From Planctomycetaceae bacterium (GTDB lineage Bacteria; Planctomycetota; Phycisphaerae; UBA1845; UTPLA1): DNA of 64,000 bases. Location: positions 1,240,001 to 1,304,000 of the forward strand of contig CP030884.1 of the NCBI GenBank assembly GCA_006969385.1, given 5' to 3'. The notes below the pieces were generated by a model, which saw only the letters and a program-made list of their open reading frames with translations, was not told the origin of the DNA and made no database searches. This document shows, piece after piece, positions 42,942-52,194 of the stretch (position 1 is its first letter; every line of letters starts with the position of its first letter). The position numbers were made by a program, and so were the translations under genes.

Positions 42942-43585
42942 GGGCTCGCAGTTTGATGTTTCGTCGTTGGCCGTCGTGAATTGCCGGATCGCGCCACATT
43001 CTGCGAGCCCGGCAATTTCGGTACGTGTGATATCGGCGGGATATGCGCCGCGAAGTCCATGCATTTTTTTCGGACGCTGACAGTTTTAGGTCGGCAAAAA
43101 CTGCTGGCAGCCCTGTTAACGCGGATGGGGAGTTTGAATGGGTTCGCAAAGGGAAATTTTCTCGCGCAGATCAGCGCATCGAGTCAAAAATTGCGCGGCA
43201 AACATCGCCCATTGAATCTTGCGCGGTGGCTCCGATGGCAAAAAGGTTTGCGCGTTCGATTAGCGCAAATGCAGCCAGGAATGCTCTATTTTCTAGTGTG
43301 GAGCTTGTGACGCGTGGATATCTCGAAGTGTGCAAGCGTGAATTGAAGGTATTGGCGATATCACCATTTAGAGCCGCCGCGTCCTCGCGGCGACGTAAAT
43401 GGGTAACACCGGTTGCAGCAAAACACGTCAATCCTGCAGCCATAGCATAAATTGGAAGGTAACCCCGTTCGCAACGTCTCAGGTTAGGGACCAAACCATA
43501 AATAGCCCAACCACTCCAAGGTGCGCGTGAACGGCGTGCTCTTTATATTTCGTCCCGCTAACAACGAAGTGAACGCCCCGCACCC
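42942..43585. other. 644-bp gap with a hairpin, no convincing gene
   Basis: Short open frames on both strands (for example 43043-43450 and 43171-43494) have no coding character that I can support. A hairpin CGCCGCGTCCTCGCGGCG lies at 43375-43392 and is probably another repeat. The right part of the gap should carry the promoter of the TPR-flgN-kinase-regulator unit, but I could not identify a -24/-12 match with correct spacing. Confidence 0.5.
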
Positions 43586-45583
43586 CTAATCATCTGTATC
43601 AAACAGCGCCGCCCGTGCCGCTAACAAACCGTCGACCGCCAACGCCGTATCATCGACCCGCAGCCGCACATTCCAAGGTCGTTTGCGAATACCACCCAGC
43701 ACATCGCGCTTGCTACGTACGAAATAACTGCCCGTCGGCGTCATCTCGAGTTGCATCACAAACCGAACGCCGGCACGCACTGCCGCTTCGTAGCGCTTCA
43801 CACGATCCGCATCATCCACCCGTCGCGCCGCACGCAACGCATCGGCGACGGCACCTAGATAAACCGCACTATCCGCACCAACCACGCCCAACTGCTTGGC
43901 ATTGAACGCACCGTGCAACTCCAAATGCGGACAATTGTCTTTATTCAGCTGCACCGCCACGAATCGGTCGGCCAGATCGAACACGATCGGCAACAATTGC
44001 GGGTTTTCTGTGCTGGCGTGCTGCTTGGCGTACGCCCGCACGATCCAGGCCGCCGCTTCCGGATCCAATTTGCCGACTTTGCCCTGATAGTAAGCCGCCG
44101 CATTCGCAAACACCTGCTCGATGATCGCATCTTTAGTAATGGCATAATGTTGCGCCAAACCAAACAACGCCGTCCCTGCCGCCCGATCCTCGGCCGCCGT
44201 CGTCTCGCCCGACGGCGCTTCGCCCAGCTTCAAGCGCAGGCTGCCATCCATCAACTGCGCCCCCACCATGGTGGTGGCCATGCCGACCAACATCTTGTCA
44301 TCGAGCCGACCGCGCGGGTGCGAGGTCATCGCCAACAGCAAATACGCCGTCGTCTCGAAATGATTCTCGTGACCGGGGATCGTCAGGATCATCGCGTCGG
44401 AACTGTCGACGATCTCCGCCTCGCCTTCATCTTTCTCGATCTTGAACTTCAACTCGTCGAGATACTTCGAGAACGCCTCGATGCCCTTCTTGGCATCCGC
44501 CATCAGCACCGGATGCAACATGCGCGCCGCATAACGCTGTAAACCGTAGAGCGCTCGCAATTGCACCAGCACATCGTTGGCATCGTGATAGGTGTCGCGG
44601 CTCGGTAAGTACTCGTGAGAGAAGGCACCGTTGCTGTTCTGGCGATAGTGCAGATAACCACCGACGCGCGCGATCGTCGCATCGAGCCGATCGCCGTCGA
44701 CCGCCGCCTGTGGCACCAGCTCTTCGCCGCGATAGAGCAACTTCATCGGCGCGCGCGAGCCCGCCTGCCAAACCTGAAAACCCCAGAAGCGGTAGTATTT
44801 AATCTTGTCCGCGAAGCGCACCTTAAACTCGTGTTTGACGCCAACCTGCGCTTCGGTCGCCAACAGTGCCAAATCCGGCGAGTAGTTCTTTTCGATTACA
44901 TCCGTCGGCAGGATGCGGCCCACGCGATCCGCGAAGCGCACTTCAAACCCTTCGATCCCCGGTTCATACGACGATTGCAATTCGCTCGTCCAAATACCGC
45001 TATCACCGAAGTATTGAACGTCGATCAACTCCGACGGGCCGGTCAATTCGAGTTCCAATCCGATATCCGCGCCGCCGCGACGAACGCGTACGTCGTCTTT
45101 CAACAACTGTTGGCCGATCATCGCGCCCGCTTCGACCGCCGCTTCTGCAAGGTTCTCAGCCTTTGAATGACCCCGTGCGATTTCCGCCCCGCTGCGCCAA
45201 GCCGTCACGTACACATCGCCCACAAAATCGCGAAACACCGACGGACAATAAGGCTGCGTGGTCGGCTGCTTGCCGCGCAGCGTATCGCTCATCGCACGCC
45301 GAGCGTAGCGCAACAGGAAGAATAGATCAGCCTGATCGATCGCCGGTCGAATATCGCCACCGGCAAGTCGCGTGCGCGCACTATCGTTGTCCGCAGGGAT
45401 GACAGCCTCATTCGCATCTTTAGCAGCCTTGTCCGACTTGGTTGACTCAACTTTCGCGGGCTCGTCGGCTTGCAACACGCGCAAGCCGCTCGGCGTAACC
45501 ACCCAAGCGATCATCAATAGCACGACCAAGATCGCGCCAGACGCGGGCATATATTTCTTGATTGAAAACTTCGTTTGCATCAT
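43586..45583 (-). CDS. Exported protein with AMMECR1-like region and alpha/alpha toroid
   Basis: A 665-residue protein starting at tandem ATGs (45583/45580). Residues about 10-38 are a signal sequence or anchor (SGAILVVLLMIAWVVTPSG). Residues about 75-165 (LFFLLRYARRAMSDTL...GDVYVTAWRSGAEIARGHS...AAVEAGAMIGQQLLKDD...GLELELTGPSELI) follow the layout of AMMECR1 domains: helix, the strand pattern before RGCIG, paired helices, and an IEVSVL-like strand. The RGCIG core itself is not conserved. The remainder (about 260-650) is helical with repeated hairpins, as in alpha/alpha-toroid folds. It starts two bases after the upstream kinase gene, so they are probably coupled. Function unknown. Confidence 0.6.
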   Translation of the reverse strand: MMQTKFSIKKYMPASGAILVVLLMIAWVVTPSGLRVLQADEPAKVESTKSDKAAKDANEAVIPADNDSARTRLAGGDIRPAIDQADLFFLLRYARRAMSDTLRGKQPTTQPYCPSVFRDFVGDVYVTAWRSGAEIARGHSKAENLAEAAVEAGAMIGQQLLKDDVRVRRGGADIGLELELTGPSELIDVQYFGDSGIWTSELQSSYEPGIEGFEVRFADRVGRILPTDVIEKNYSPDLALLATEAQVGVKHEFKVRFADKIKYYRFWGFQVWQAGSRAPMKLLYRGEELVPQAAVDGDRLDATIARVGGYLHYRQNSNGAFSHEYLPSRDTYHDANDVLVQLRALYGLQRYAARMLHPVLMADAKKGIEAFSKYLDELKFKIEKDEGEAEIVDSSDAMILTIPGHENHFETTAYLLLAMTSHPRGRLDDKMLVGMATTMVGAQLMDGSLRLKLGEAPSGETTAAEDRAAGTALFGLAQHYAITKDAIIEQVFANAAAYYQGKVGKLDPEAAAWIVRAYAKQHASTENPQLLPIVFDLADRFVAVQLNKDNCPHLELHGAFNAKQLGVVGADSAVYLGAVADALRAARRVDDADRVKRYEAAVRAGVRFVMQLEMTPTGSYFVRSKRDVLGGIRKRPWNVRLRVDDTALAVDGLLAARAALFDTDD

Positions 45584-45585
45584 GG

Positions 45586-46629
45586 CTAACTCGTTACGCG
45601 CGCGCCGTCGGGCACCTCCAACCCCCGGCGCGCCCGCGTCCAAATCGAAGGCGTTTGCTCGAAGCGACCGGGTGCCGCCAAAAAATTGACGACATGATCC
45701 GTCGGGCGAAACGTCGCCGGCAGGTAGCCCGCGAATTCCCCGTCCACCTGCAAGGGGCATGGCTCGGCCGCCTCGACTTCCACCAACCGCCCTTTGAAGT
45801 AGGCCGTCCGCCGCGCGCGCCAACCGGGGCTGACCCACATCCGCAGGCAATCCCAAATCAGCGGCAACACCCAGCGTCGCGGAAACACCGCCACGTCCAA
45901 CCAATCGTCGGCCGGATCGGCCTGCCGCAATATCTTCACTCCCAACGCATAGCGCGGCATTTTGCCGACCAGCGCCTGCGCCCGCCCGCGATAAACTTCT
46001 TCGTCATCGACCCTTATGATAATATCCGGCCCGCGGTAGCCCAGCAGCGTGCTGATCGTAGGCCAGACGTACGTCTTATACGAGATGTTGCCGGTGCGGG
46101 CCTCTGCCAATCGGCGAATCACCTCGCCGTCGTACGGTAACCCCGCTAGCAACATAAACTTGCGACCGTTCACCTCCGCAAGGCGCAACTGCCGCGTCTG
46201 CCCCGCCGCCACCGCCGCCAACAGCGAGTTGGCCGACCTTTGAATGCCGAGATATTTAGAGAGAATATTCTCCGTCCCCGCCGGGATCGGTAGCATGGGC
46301 GGCCCTTCGCGCGTGAGACCATTCGCCGACTCGTGAATCGTGCCGTCGCCGCCGCGCACGCAGATAAGGTCGAGCCCCAGTTCGCAACTTTCTGCGGCTA
46401 AACGGGTTGCGTCGTGTGCCGCCTTAGTGCGACAGACTTCCACCTCGTGTCCCGCCGTATCCAGCGCGCCGACAAACGTATTGAAGTACGACTCCTCGGC
46501 GCGACGACCCGAGATCGGGTTGAAGATCACCCGACAACGTAAAGGCCTGTCAGATAAGGAAGTTAGGTCTATCTCTTTCAAAATCCGTCTCGGCTGGGTG
46601 AAATACTCGACCGGGCGCGGGGCATGCAC
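45586..46629 (-). CDS. Diacylglycerol kinase family lipid kinase
   Basis: A 347-residue protein with the DAGK catalytic domain: RVIFNPISGRRA at the N-terminus, the nucleotide-binding VRGGDGTIHESANGL, and PIPAGTENILSKYL. The C-terminal half is the beta-sandwich domain of the YegS/BmrU type (DWLDVAVFPRR). The family phosphorylates diacylglycerol or related lipids at the inner membrane face. The C-terminus VNFLAAPGRFEQTPSIW is unremarkable. Transcribed divergently from the signal peptidase gene, 120 bases away. Confidence 0.88.
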   Translation of the reverse strand: MHAPRPVEYFTQPRRILKEIDLTSLSDRPLRCRVIFNPISGRRAEESYFNTFVGALDTAGHEVEVCRTKAAHDATRLAAESCELGLDLICVRGGDGTIHESANGLTREGPPMLPIPAGTENILSKYLGIQRSANSLLAAVAAGQTRQLRLAEVNGRKFMLLAGLPYDGEVIRRLAEARTGNISYKTYVWPTISTLLGYRGPDIIIRVDDEEVYRGRAQALVGKMPRYALGVKILRQADPADDWLDVAVFPRRWVLPLIWDCLRMWVSPGWRARRTAYFKGRLVEVEAAEPCPLQVDGEFAGYLPATFRPTDHVVNFLAAPGRFEQTPSIWTRARRGLEVPDGARVTS

Positions 46630-46749
46630 CGGTAATTGATGGTAAGTTTCTCGGACGGAATGTTTCGCCCCGCGAACCGTTATTAACCCAGAGGGCTAGT
46701 AACCCTAGGCGAAACGCTTCAATAACCCGAGCACGAACGAGCGAGCACC

Positions 46750-48495
46750 ATGACGTCGAGTTCATCGAAATCTTCGGATAAATCACAAACCACGTCCATC
46801 CCCAGCCCGGAAGAGGTTGCCACCGAAGGTGTGCGCGAGACCGTCGAGTCGATCGTCGTCGCCCTGATATTGGCGTTCGTCTTTCGGGCCTTCGTGGTCG
46901 AGGCGTTCGTGATACCGACCGGTTCGATGGCACCCTCGCTCTACGGCCTGCATGCCAACCTGCGCTGCGACAACTGCCAGTACACATTCGCCTACGGTCT
47001 CAAAGAACAAATGATGCAGGCGTATCAAAGCCGTGGTGGCCTACACGAAAAATTCTCGGTGCGCTGCCCGAACTGCACCTGGCAAGATGGCGATAACGCA
47101 ACCATCACATCGATAATTCCCAACGCCGGCGACCGCATCTTAGTTTTGAAATGGCCGTACGACATCGGCGGCGACCTGCTCGGCCCCCAACGTTGGGATG
47201 TGGTCGTCTTTAAGAATCCGCAAGATGGCGAGATGAACTACATCAAACGATTGCTTGGTCTGCCGGGCGAAGTGTTAGAGATCATCGACGGCGATGTGTA
47301 CGTCGCCAAAGCCGACGATCTTTCCGAAGCGCTGCGCGACAAACTTGCCGTGCCGCAACCGTTACGCAATCAGAATTGGACGCAGCAGGATCAAAACGAA
47401 CTCGATCGTCACCTGCGCATTCAGCGCAAGACCGATCTCGCCCAGCAATCCTTATGGATGCTGCACTACGATCACGATTTTCTCCCCGCCAAGACCGAAG
47501 GCGAATACGGTAGCCGATCGAAGTTCGATCCGCCGCGTTGGTATTCGGAAGACGGCAGCGACGCATGGGACGCCGACCGCCCCATCATTCGCTTTTCGGC
47601 GGCGGATGCAGAAGGCTATAAATGGCTGCGCTTGGGCGGGCGTCGGATCGAAGATGAATATGGTTACAACAACACTTCGACCGATCAGGCGATGGAGCGC
47701 GACCCAAGATACGGTAGGCCCGCGCGTTTTGCCGTAACCGATTTCAAACTCGCGTTCACGCTGATGCCGGAGGCAAGTGGCGGCGCGTTGTGCGTGCGCT
47801 TTAACAAGCACGACGACAACTTCAAATTAGATATCGATCTAAATGGAGACGTCGTGCTCTATCGCCTCGACGACACCGGCCTGCCCGCCACCACCGAAGC
47901 GATCCCGCGGAAACTGGCGGCCGGCAAACTGCCGCGCCCGTTGATGGATGGCACATCGGCGTGCTTCGAAGTCGAAAGCCTCGACTATCGCATCAGCCTA
48001 CGCGTCGACGGTAAGGACGTGTTGGCGACCGACGAGGATACGTTCGCGCCCAATATCAAAGCCCTACGCAAGCACAGACCCAGCGATCTGGCGTCCACGC
48101 GCAGCACGTATCTACGAATCGGTGCGCGCGGCGCTCCGATGGAATTGGCACACGTAAAAGTGATGCGCGATGTCTTTTACCGACACAGCCAGTTGCCGTA
48201 CGCCTCTCGCGAACAATCGGCATGGGGCACGCAAGGCAATCCGATCTACCTGCGCGATCGCGACAATCCGGAATATTACTGCTGCGGCGATAATAGCCCG
48301 CAAAGCCAGGACTCGCGCCTTTGGACCGAAGCCAGCCCGTTCCTGACAAAACGCGCCGAGTATCAACTCGGCACCGTACCCGCCGACCAAATGATTGGTC
48401 GCGCGTTCTTCGTCTATTGGCCCAGCGGCTTGCGGTTCAGCGATCACACGTTGGCGATCATTCCCAACGTCGGGCGGATGCGGTTTATTCGATGA
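46750..48495 (+). CDS. lepB: Signal peptidase I with zinc-ribbon and large insertions
   Basis: A 581-residue S26 peptidase, nearly twice the common length. A membrane helix (about 33-52) precedes the catalytic serine S59 in VIPTGSMAPSL (box B). The general base is K166 in NYIKRLLGLPGE (box D), and box E is CCGDNSPQSQDSR near residue 515. Between B and D is a zinc-ribbon-like insert (C73-x2-C76 and C106-x2-C109). Between D and E lies an insertion of about 330 residues with a beta-rich, lectin-like look (FDPPRWYSEDG...VCFEVESLDYRISLRVDGKDV). It removes signal peptides at the outer face of the inner membrane. The insertions suggest additional binding properties. Confidence 0.92.
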   Translation: MTSSSSKSSDKSQTTSIPSPEEVATEGVRETVESIVVALILAFVFRAFVVEAFVIPTGSMAPSLYGLHANLRCDNCQYTFAYGLKEQMMQAYQSRGGLHEKFSVRCPNCTWQDGDNATITSIIPNAGDRILVLKWPYDIGGDLLGPQRWDVVVFKNPQDGEMNYIKRLLGLPGEVLEIIDGDVYVAKADDLSEALRDKLAVPQPLRNQNWTQQDQNELDRHLRIQRKTDLAQQSLWMLHYDHDFLPAKTEGEYGSRSKFDPPRWYSEDGSDAWDADRPIIRFSAADAEGYKWLRLGGRRIEDEYGYNNTSTDQAMERDPRYGRPARFAVTDFKLAFTLMPEASGGALCVRFNKHDDNFKLDIDLNGDVVLYRLDDTGLPATTEAIPRKLAAGKLPRPLMDGTSACFEVESLDYRISLRVDGKDVLATDEDTFAPNIKALRKHRPSDLASTRSTYLRIGARGAPMELAHVKVMRDVFYRHSQLPYASREQSAWGTQGNPIYLRDRDNPEYYCCGDNSPQSQDSRLWTEASPFLTKRAEYQLGTVPADQMIGRAFFVYWPSGLRFSDHTLAIIPNVGRMRFIR

Positions 48496-48851
48496 ACCCG
48501 TGAGCAATCTTGACCCTCGGCACAACTTGCGCGATGGCCCAACCGTAGAAAGTTGTCCACAAATTAACCACACGATATTGGTTGCCACCGAGTCGCTTGC
48601 AAGGGCCGCCCAAACAGCACGCAGCCCTGTGAATTTCGGATATTAAGGGTCAGAGTCATTGTCCAACTAACGATACCCCATAAGCCGTGGATCTTCGGTG
48701 AGTTGCGAAGATGCGGCGGCGCTACCCGCCTTGGCTCGTTCGGGTTAGCCTTGTCGAGCATGCGAGATGTTCCGCCGTCCGTCGAATCGCCATCGGCCGT
48801 CGGCAGGGGCACAAGTTATTCACAATTGTCCCACCACTGTGAGGCGAAACC
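48496..48851. other. 356-bp gap, no gene seen
   Basis: Between signal peptidase I and the LptB gene on the same strand. No open frame, terminator or strong repeat is supported. Just before LptB the sequence GAGGCGAAACC serves as a ribosome-binding site. Confidence 0.5.
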
Positions 48852-49616
48852 ATGGCTGCGACCGCCCGTCTGTTAGAGACGAAGGAACTTGTGAAAACCT
48901 ACTCCGGCCGCACCGTCGTGCGGAAGGTCTCGTTCTCGGTCGGCAAGGCGGAAATCGTCGGCCTGTTGGGTCGCAATGGTGCGGGTAAGACGACCAGCTT
49001 TCGCATGACCGTCGGCATGGTGAAGCCCGACGGCGGGGCCGTGTTTTTCCAAGGCGAAGACATCACGGCGCTGCCCATGTACAAGCGCGCTCAGCGCGGC
49101 CTCGGCTATCTCTCGCAGGAAAGCAGCGTGTTCGTACGGCTGACGGTCGAGCAGAACCTGATGGCCATTCTCGAATTGGTGCCCGGCATGCGCGGCAAAG
49201 ACCGTCGCGCCCGCGCCGAAGAGTTGATGGCGCAGTTCGACCTTACGAAGAACGCACGACAAGAAGCGCGCACGCTATCCGGCGGCGAGCGACGCAAACT
49301 CGAAATCGCCCGCGCGCTGGTAACGCAACCCGCGATCATTCTGTTAGACGAACCCTTCAGCGGGGTGGACCCGATTGCCGTGCAGGATTTGCAACGCGAA
49401 ATTCGTCACCTCCGCAACGACCTCGGCATATCGATTCTGCTAACCGATCACAACGTACGCCAAACGCTGGAAGTGACCGACCGCAGCTACATCATTCATG
49501 AAGGTCAGGTTCTACGCGAAGGCAGCCCGCGCGAACTGATTAACGACCCGATGGTGCGCGATACGTATCTCGGAACGACGTTTAAGGGTGATGAATTCGA
49601 TCAGCCGGCGGCGTAG
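48852..49616 (+). CDS. lptB: LPS export ABC transporter ATP-binding protein LptB
   Basis: A 254-residue ABC ATPase. Walker A is GLLGRNGAGKTTSF (about residues 38-51), followed by the LptB-type segment FQGEDITALPMYKRAQRGLGYLSQESSVFVRLTVEQNL. The signature is LSGGERRKLEIAR, Walker B IILLDEPFSGVDPIAV, and the switch histidine lies in LLTDHNVRQTL. It drives lipopolysaccharide transport with LptFG, LptC and LptA, none of which is in the window. Its presence implies an outer membrane with LPS. A good ribosome-binding site precedes the ATG. Confidence 0.93.
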   Translation: MAATARLLETKELVKTYSGRTVVRKVSFSVGKAEIVGLLGRNGAGKTTSFRMTVGMVKPDGGAVFFQGEDITALPMYKRAQRGLGYLSQESSVFVRLTVEQNLMAILELVPGMRGKDRRARAEELMAQFDLTKNARQEARTLSGGERRKLEIARALVTQPAIILLDEPFSGVDPIAVQDLQREIRHLRNDLGISILLTDHNVRQTLEVTDRSYIIHEGQVLREGSPRELINDPMVRDTYLGTTFKGDEFDQPAA

Positions 49617-49631
49617 CTTTCGATAAAATGT

Positions 49632-49666
49632 CGGTAGCGACGCACACATCGTGCACGTCGCTACCG
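49632..49666 (-). terminator. Hairpin between convergent genes, probable terminator
   Basis: CGGTAGCGACG and CGTCGCTACCG form an 11-base-pair stem between lptB and the convergent 49702 gene. On the minus strand it is followed by ACATTTTATCG, so it is more likely to serve that gene, although it could act for both. Confidence 0.6.
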
Positions 49667-49701
49667 CTCGCCCTCAACAACGCAGCCTAGTAAGTTGATC
49701 C

Positions 49702-50898
49702 CTACTGCCGAAAGTACGGATCATCCTTAATCACCGTAATCACGACCGGCGCGAAGTCGACCGACACCTTCGTCGCGTGCCCCGCATCATTATCCGAGCC
49801 GGTATCGCCGACGCAGCGGAAACACTGCACGAGATTGCCCGTCCCCGGACAGATCAAATCTTCCGAGTGATTCGTATCCTCATACGAATCTTCGCAGATG
49901 ATCGGCGTCAGGATGTTGATGATCCGATACCCCGGTTCGACGGTGTAAATCTTCTCCCAATCCGACGTGCCCACGGCCGTGGTCCAATCGCTTTCGGTTT
50001 CTTCTGCAAACATCCACACCTGTGCCTGCAAGCTGCGCGCGCCGCCCAGCACGAAATCGGCACCGGCCAAGCGCGCTTCCAATATCACGAACGGACCGTT
50101 CCCGCTGAAATCCTTATCGCCGCGCGTGTGCGGCGGACGAAACGTGATACTCCGCGGATGCACCGTGATGTTCTCCGGCTGCGGACGGTCGGGCTGGAGA
50201 ATCGGCAGCGTCGATACAACCTCACCATCCCACCGCAATTCCATCAACGTGCAGCCGAGCGACAGTTGCACACCATTCGCGGCGAGATTCACCTTACCCT
50301 CGTAGTGCGTTGCCATTGTGAGCGCGAATGAACAGTCCTCGTAGGCGCCGTCGCGCAGCATCCACAGTTCCATCGTCTTGCCCGCCGGATCGCGTCGGTC
50401 GAAGTCATACCCATAAAACGTCATCGCGTTGACTTCATCATCTAACACACGTTGCACGTCCAACGCGTCGGGCGTGAAACCCAGAAACGCAGGCGGGTAT
50501 ACCGGCGGCTCTTTGCCCGTAATCTCAGCCTTCAGTCGGTTCAGCGCCTCTTGCACGCGCCGCGACACAAAATCGCCCGATGCAATCACGCTAACCGTCG
50601 TCGCCTTAATGCCGCGCTGTAATACTTCGTCGATATCCGCCTTTAAGTCGTTCTCGACTTCCGGCAGTTGCTCTTGCAAATCGCGCACGATCTCTTGCCA
50701 CGCCGCACTGTTCAAATCGATCGCCGCAATGGCCGCTTCAATTTGATTGGCGACGTTGTTGATCGGCTCGAGCGCATCACCGATGCCACAGCCGAGATTC
50801 AACGCCGGACCCAACAGAATCAGAAAGCCCAGCAGAAGCCCGATCGGCCCGTGCATGACCTTTGAAACCGCACGCTTAGATGATTTCGTTGCACACAT
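49702..50898 (-). CDS. Exported lipoprotein-like protein, function unknown
   Basis: A 398-residue protein when started at the ATG at 50898, which has GGAG about ten bases upstream; the longer frame to 51039 lacks support. Residues about 17-36 form a signal peptide ending LNLGC, which is lipobox-like although the -3 position is unusual. An amphipathic helical part (about 40-110) is followed by a beta-rich domain with several Cys residues (CEDSYED, LICPG, CFRC). No family recognised. It is probably an envelope protein anchored to a membrane by lipid. It diverges from another lipoprotein-like gene. Confidence 0.55.
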   Translation of the reverse strand: MCATKSSKRAVSKVMHGPIGLLLGFLILLGPALNLGCGIGDALEPINNVANQIEAAIAAIDLNSAAWQEIVRDLQEQLPEVENDLKADIDEVLQRGIKATTVSVIASGDFVSRRVQEALNRLKAEITGKEPPVYPPAFLGFTPDALDVQRVLDDEVNAMTFYGYDFDRRDPAGKTMELWMLRDGAYEDCSFALTMATHYEGKVNLAANGVQLSLGCTLMELRWDGEVVSTLPILQPDRPQPENITVHPRSITFRPPHTRGDKDFSGNGPFVILEARLAGADFVLGGARSLQAQVWMFAEETESDWTTAVGTSDWEKIYTVEPGYRIINILTPIICEDSYEDTNHSEDLICPGTGNLVQCFRCVGDTGSDNDAGHATKVSVDFAPVVITVIKDDPYFRQ

Positions 50899-51286
50899 GT
50901 CGTTATCTCCTCTACCGCGAGGGAGGATTGCGCCGTCGCACCAACGCCGATGCGGTCGGCCGATTGCCGAATGCGGTTTGGCAATACCGGGCATGACGGT
51001 CGCAGGGTATCTGTGCGATTTCGAGTGGCGGACATACACGCGGCGGGGAAGATTTTTTTAAAAACCGTCCGCGAAAGTCGTCCTAAGTGGTGATGTGTCC
51101 AGAAAATGGGGCGATTCTAGTCGCCTGCGCGGGCCCACTGAGCCGCCAGCCGCCGCGCGCCGATAGTCCCACCGGAAGCCCGCTGCGCTGTCGGTACGGC
51201 GAAATTTCTGCCGTGCCGTAATAAACGCAGAGATGCCGCGTTCGGCATCACGGGCCTCGCATCGATTCACAACAGGAGATTGATGA
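50899..51286. other. 388-bp gap between divergent lipoprotein-like genes
   Basis: Presumably holds the two promoters. Apart from a short A/T-rich patch (GATTTTTTTAAAAACC at about 51051-51066) and the ribosome-binding site AACAGGAGATTG at 51270-51281, I see no repeat or gene. Confidence 0.5.
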
Positions 51287-52123
51287 ATGACCAAGCGAAT
51301 TCTCTTACTGCCTATTCTCGCGCTCGCCATCCAAGCCGGCTGCGGCGTCAGCGGCCTCATCGACTCGGCCGATCAACTCACCACCGAACAAATCAACGCG
51401 ATTCTTGCCAGCCTCGATGCTACACAGGGTATTTCCGATTCGGCCGAAGCCGTAAGCCCCGGCGTGTCGAGCGAAGATCAACAGAACAGCAAAGCCGCCA
51501 ACGCGGACTTGCTCATTAACTTCGGCACCTGTCCCGCCGTGACGTTCGAAACCGACGAGCAAGGAAACAACCCGCCGAGCCTGACCGTCGACTTTGGTAA
51601 TGGCTGCGCACCCAACGCGGTTGAAACGACGACCGAGTGCAGTGGTTCGGCGACCGGCACCATCACGTTCTTCCCACGCGAAATCACGCTCGCGTTTAGC
51701 GACTTCGGTTGCGGTCAACGAAATACCGATGGCGATGTTGCATTGAGTTGGACGCGTGCGACCAATACGGTCACCGTTGATGGCAGTTGGGACCTTACCG
51801 TGACGCCGAACGACGGCATCGCCAGCACGACCGAAGGCAGCGGCACGGCGACGTACGACAACAGCACGCGCTCGACGACGATTTCCACTTACAACGGCAT
51901 GCTGACGCGCGCCGGTAACACGTGGACGACGGAACTCGACGGCGTGCAAGTGAGCTATCAAAACAACGCCAACCTGATTCCGTTCGCAGGCACGGCCACG
52001 ATTACGGGCACACGCGTGGGTACGATCGTCGCCACGTTTGATGAAGATTCGCCGACGACGCGTGTAATCATGCTCAGCATTAACGGCGGACCGGCGTTCG
52101 AGTATGAGATACCGTCGGAATAA
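51287..52123 (+). CDS. Exported lipoprotein-like protein, function unknown
   Basis: A 278-residue protein. The ATG at 51287 follows AGGAG. The signal peptide (ILLLPILALAIQAGC) ends in a lipobox-like AGC at residue 19. The mature part is beta-rich, with many Thr, Asn and Ser residues and repeating strands (GTITFFPREITLAFSDFGCGQ, VTVDGSWDLTVTPN), and could form a beta-sandwich. No catalytic motif or known family. It is divergent from another lipoprotein-like gene, and a terminator follows. Confidence 0.55.
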   Translation: MTKRILLLPILALAIQAGCGVSGLIDSADQLTTEQINAILASLDATQGISDSAEAVSPGVSSEDQQNSKAANADLLINFGTCPAVTFETDEQGNNPPSLTVDFGNGCAPNAVETTTECSGSATGTITFFPREITLAFSDFGCGQRNTDGDVALSWTRATNTVTVDGSWDLTVTPNDGIASTTEGSGTATYDNSTRSTTISTYNGMLTRAGNTWTTELDGVQVSYQNNANLIPFAGTATITGTRVGTIVATFDEDSPTTRVIMLSINGGPAFEYEIPSE

Positions 52124-52160
52124 TGATTAGAGGTATAGATAGCGACGTCGCAGAACGATC

Positions 52161-52194
52161 AAAGGCCGCCATCGATCACATCGATGGCGGCTTT
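52161..52194 (+). terminator. Rho-independent terminator
   Basis: GCCGCCATCGAT and ATCGATGGCGGC form a 12-base-pair stem around CAC, flanked by AAAG and TTTCC. It lies 40 bases after the lipoprotein-like gene. Nothing else is seen in the rest of the gap to 52440. Confidence 0.75.

Noticed and set aside
43043..43494. Open frames on both strands in the gap upstream of the TPR gene (135 and 107 residues)
   Set aside because: No ribosome-binding site, no domain, and the minus-strand frame runs through a hairpin repeat (43375-43392).
45584..45904. N-terminal extension of the AMMECR1-like/toroid protein frame up to 45904
   Set aside because: It overlaps the end of the lipid kinase gene out of frame and lacks sequence character; the signal sequence begins at the tandem ATGs at 45583.
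49632..49666. Hairpin after lptB as a terminator for lptB only
   Set aside because: The plus-strand side has no T tract (GCTCGCCC), whereas the minus-strand side does; it is better assigned to the convergent gene.
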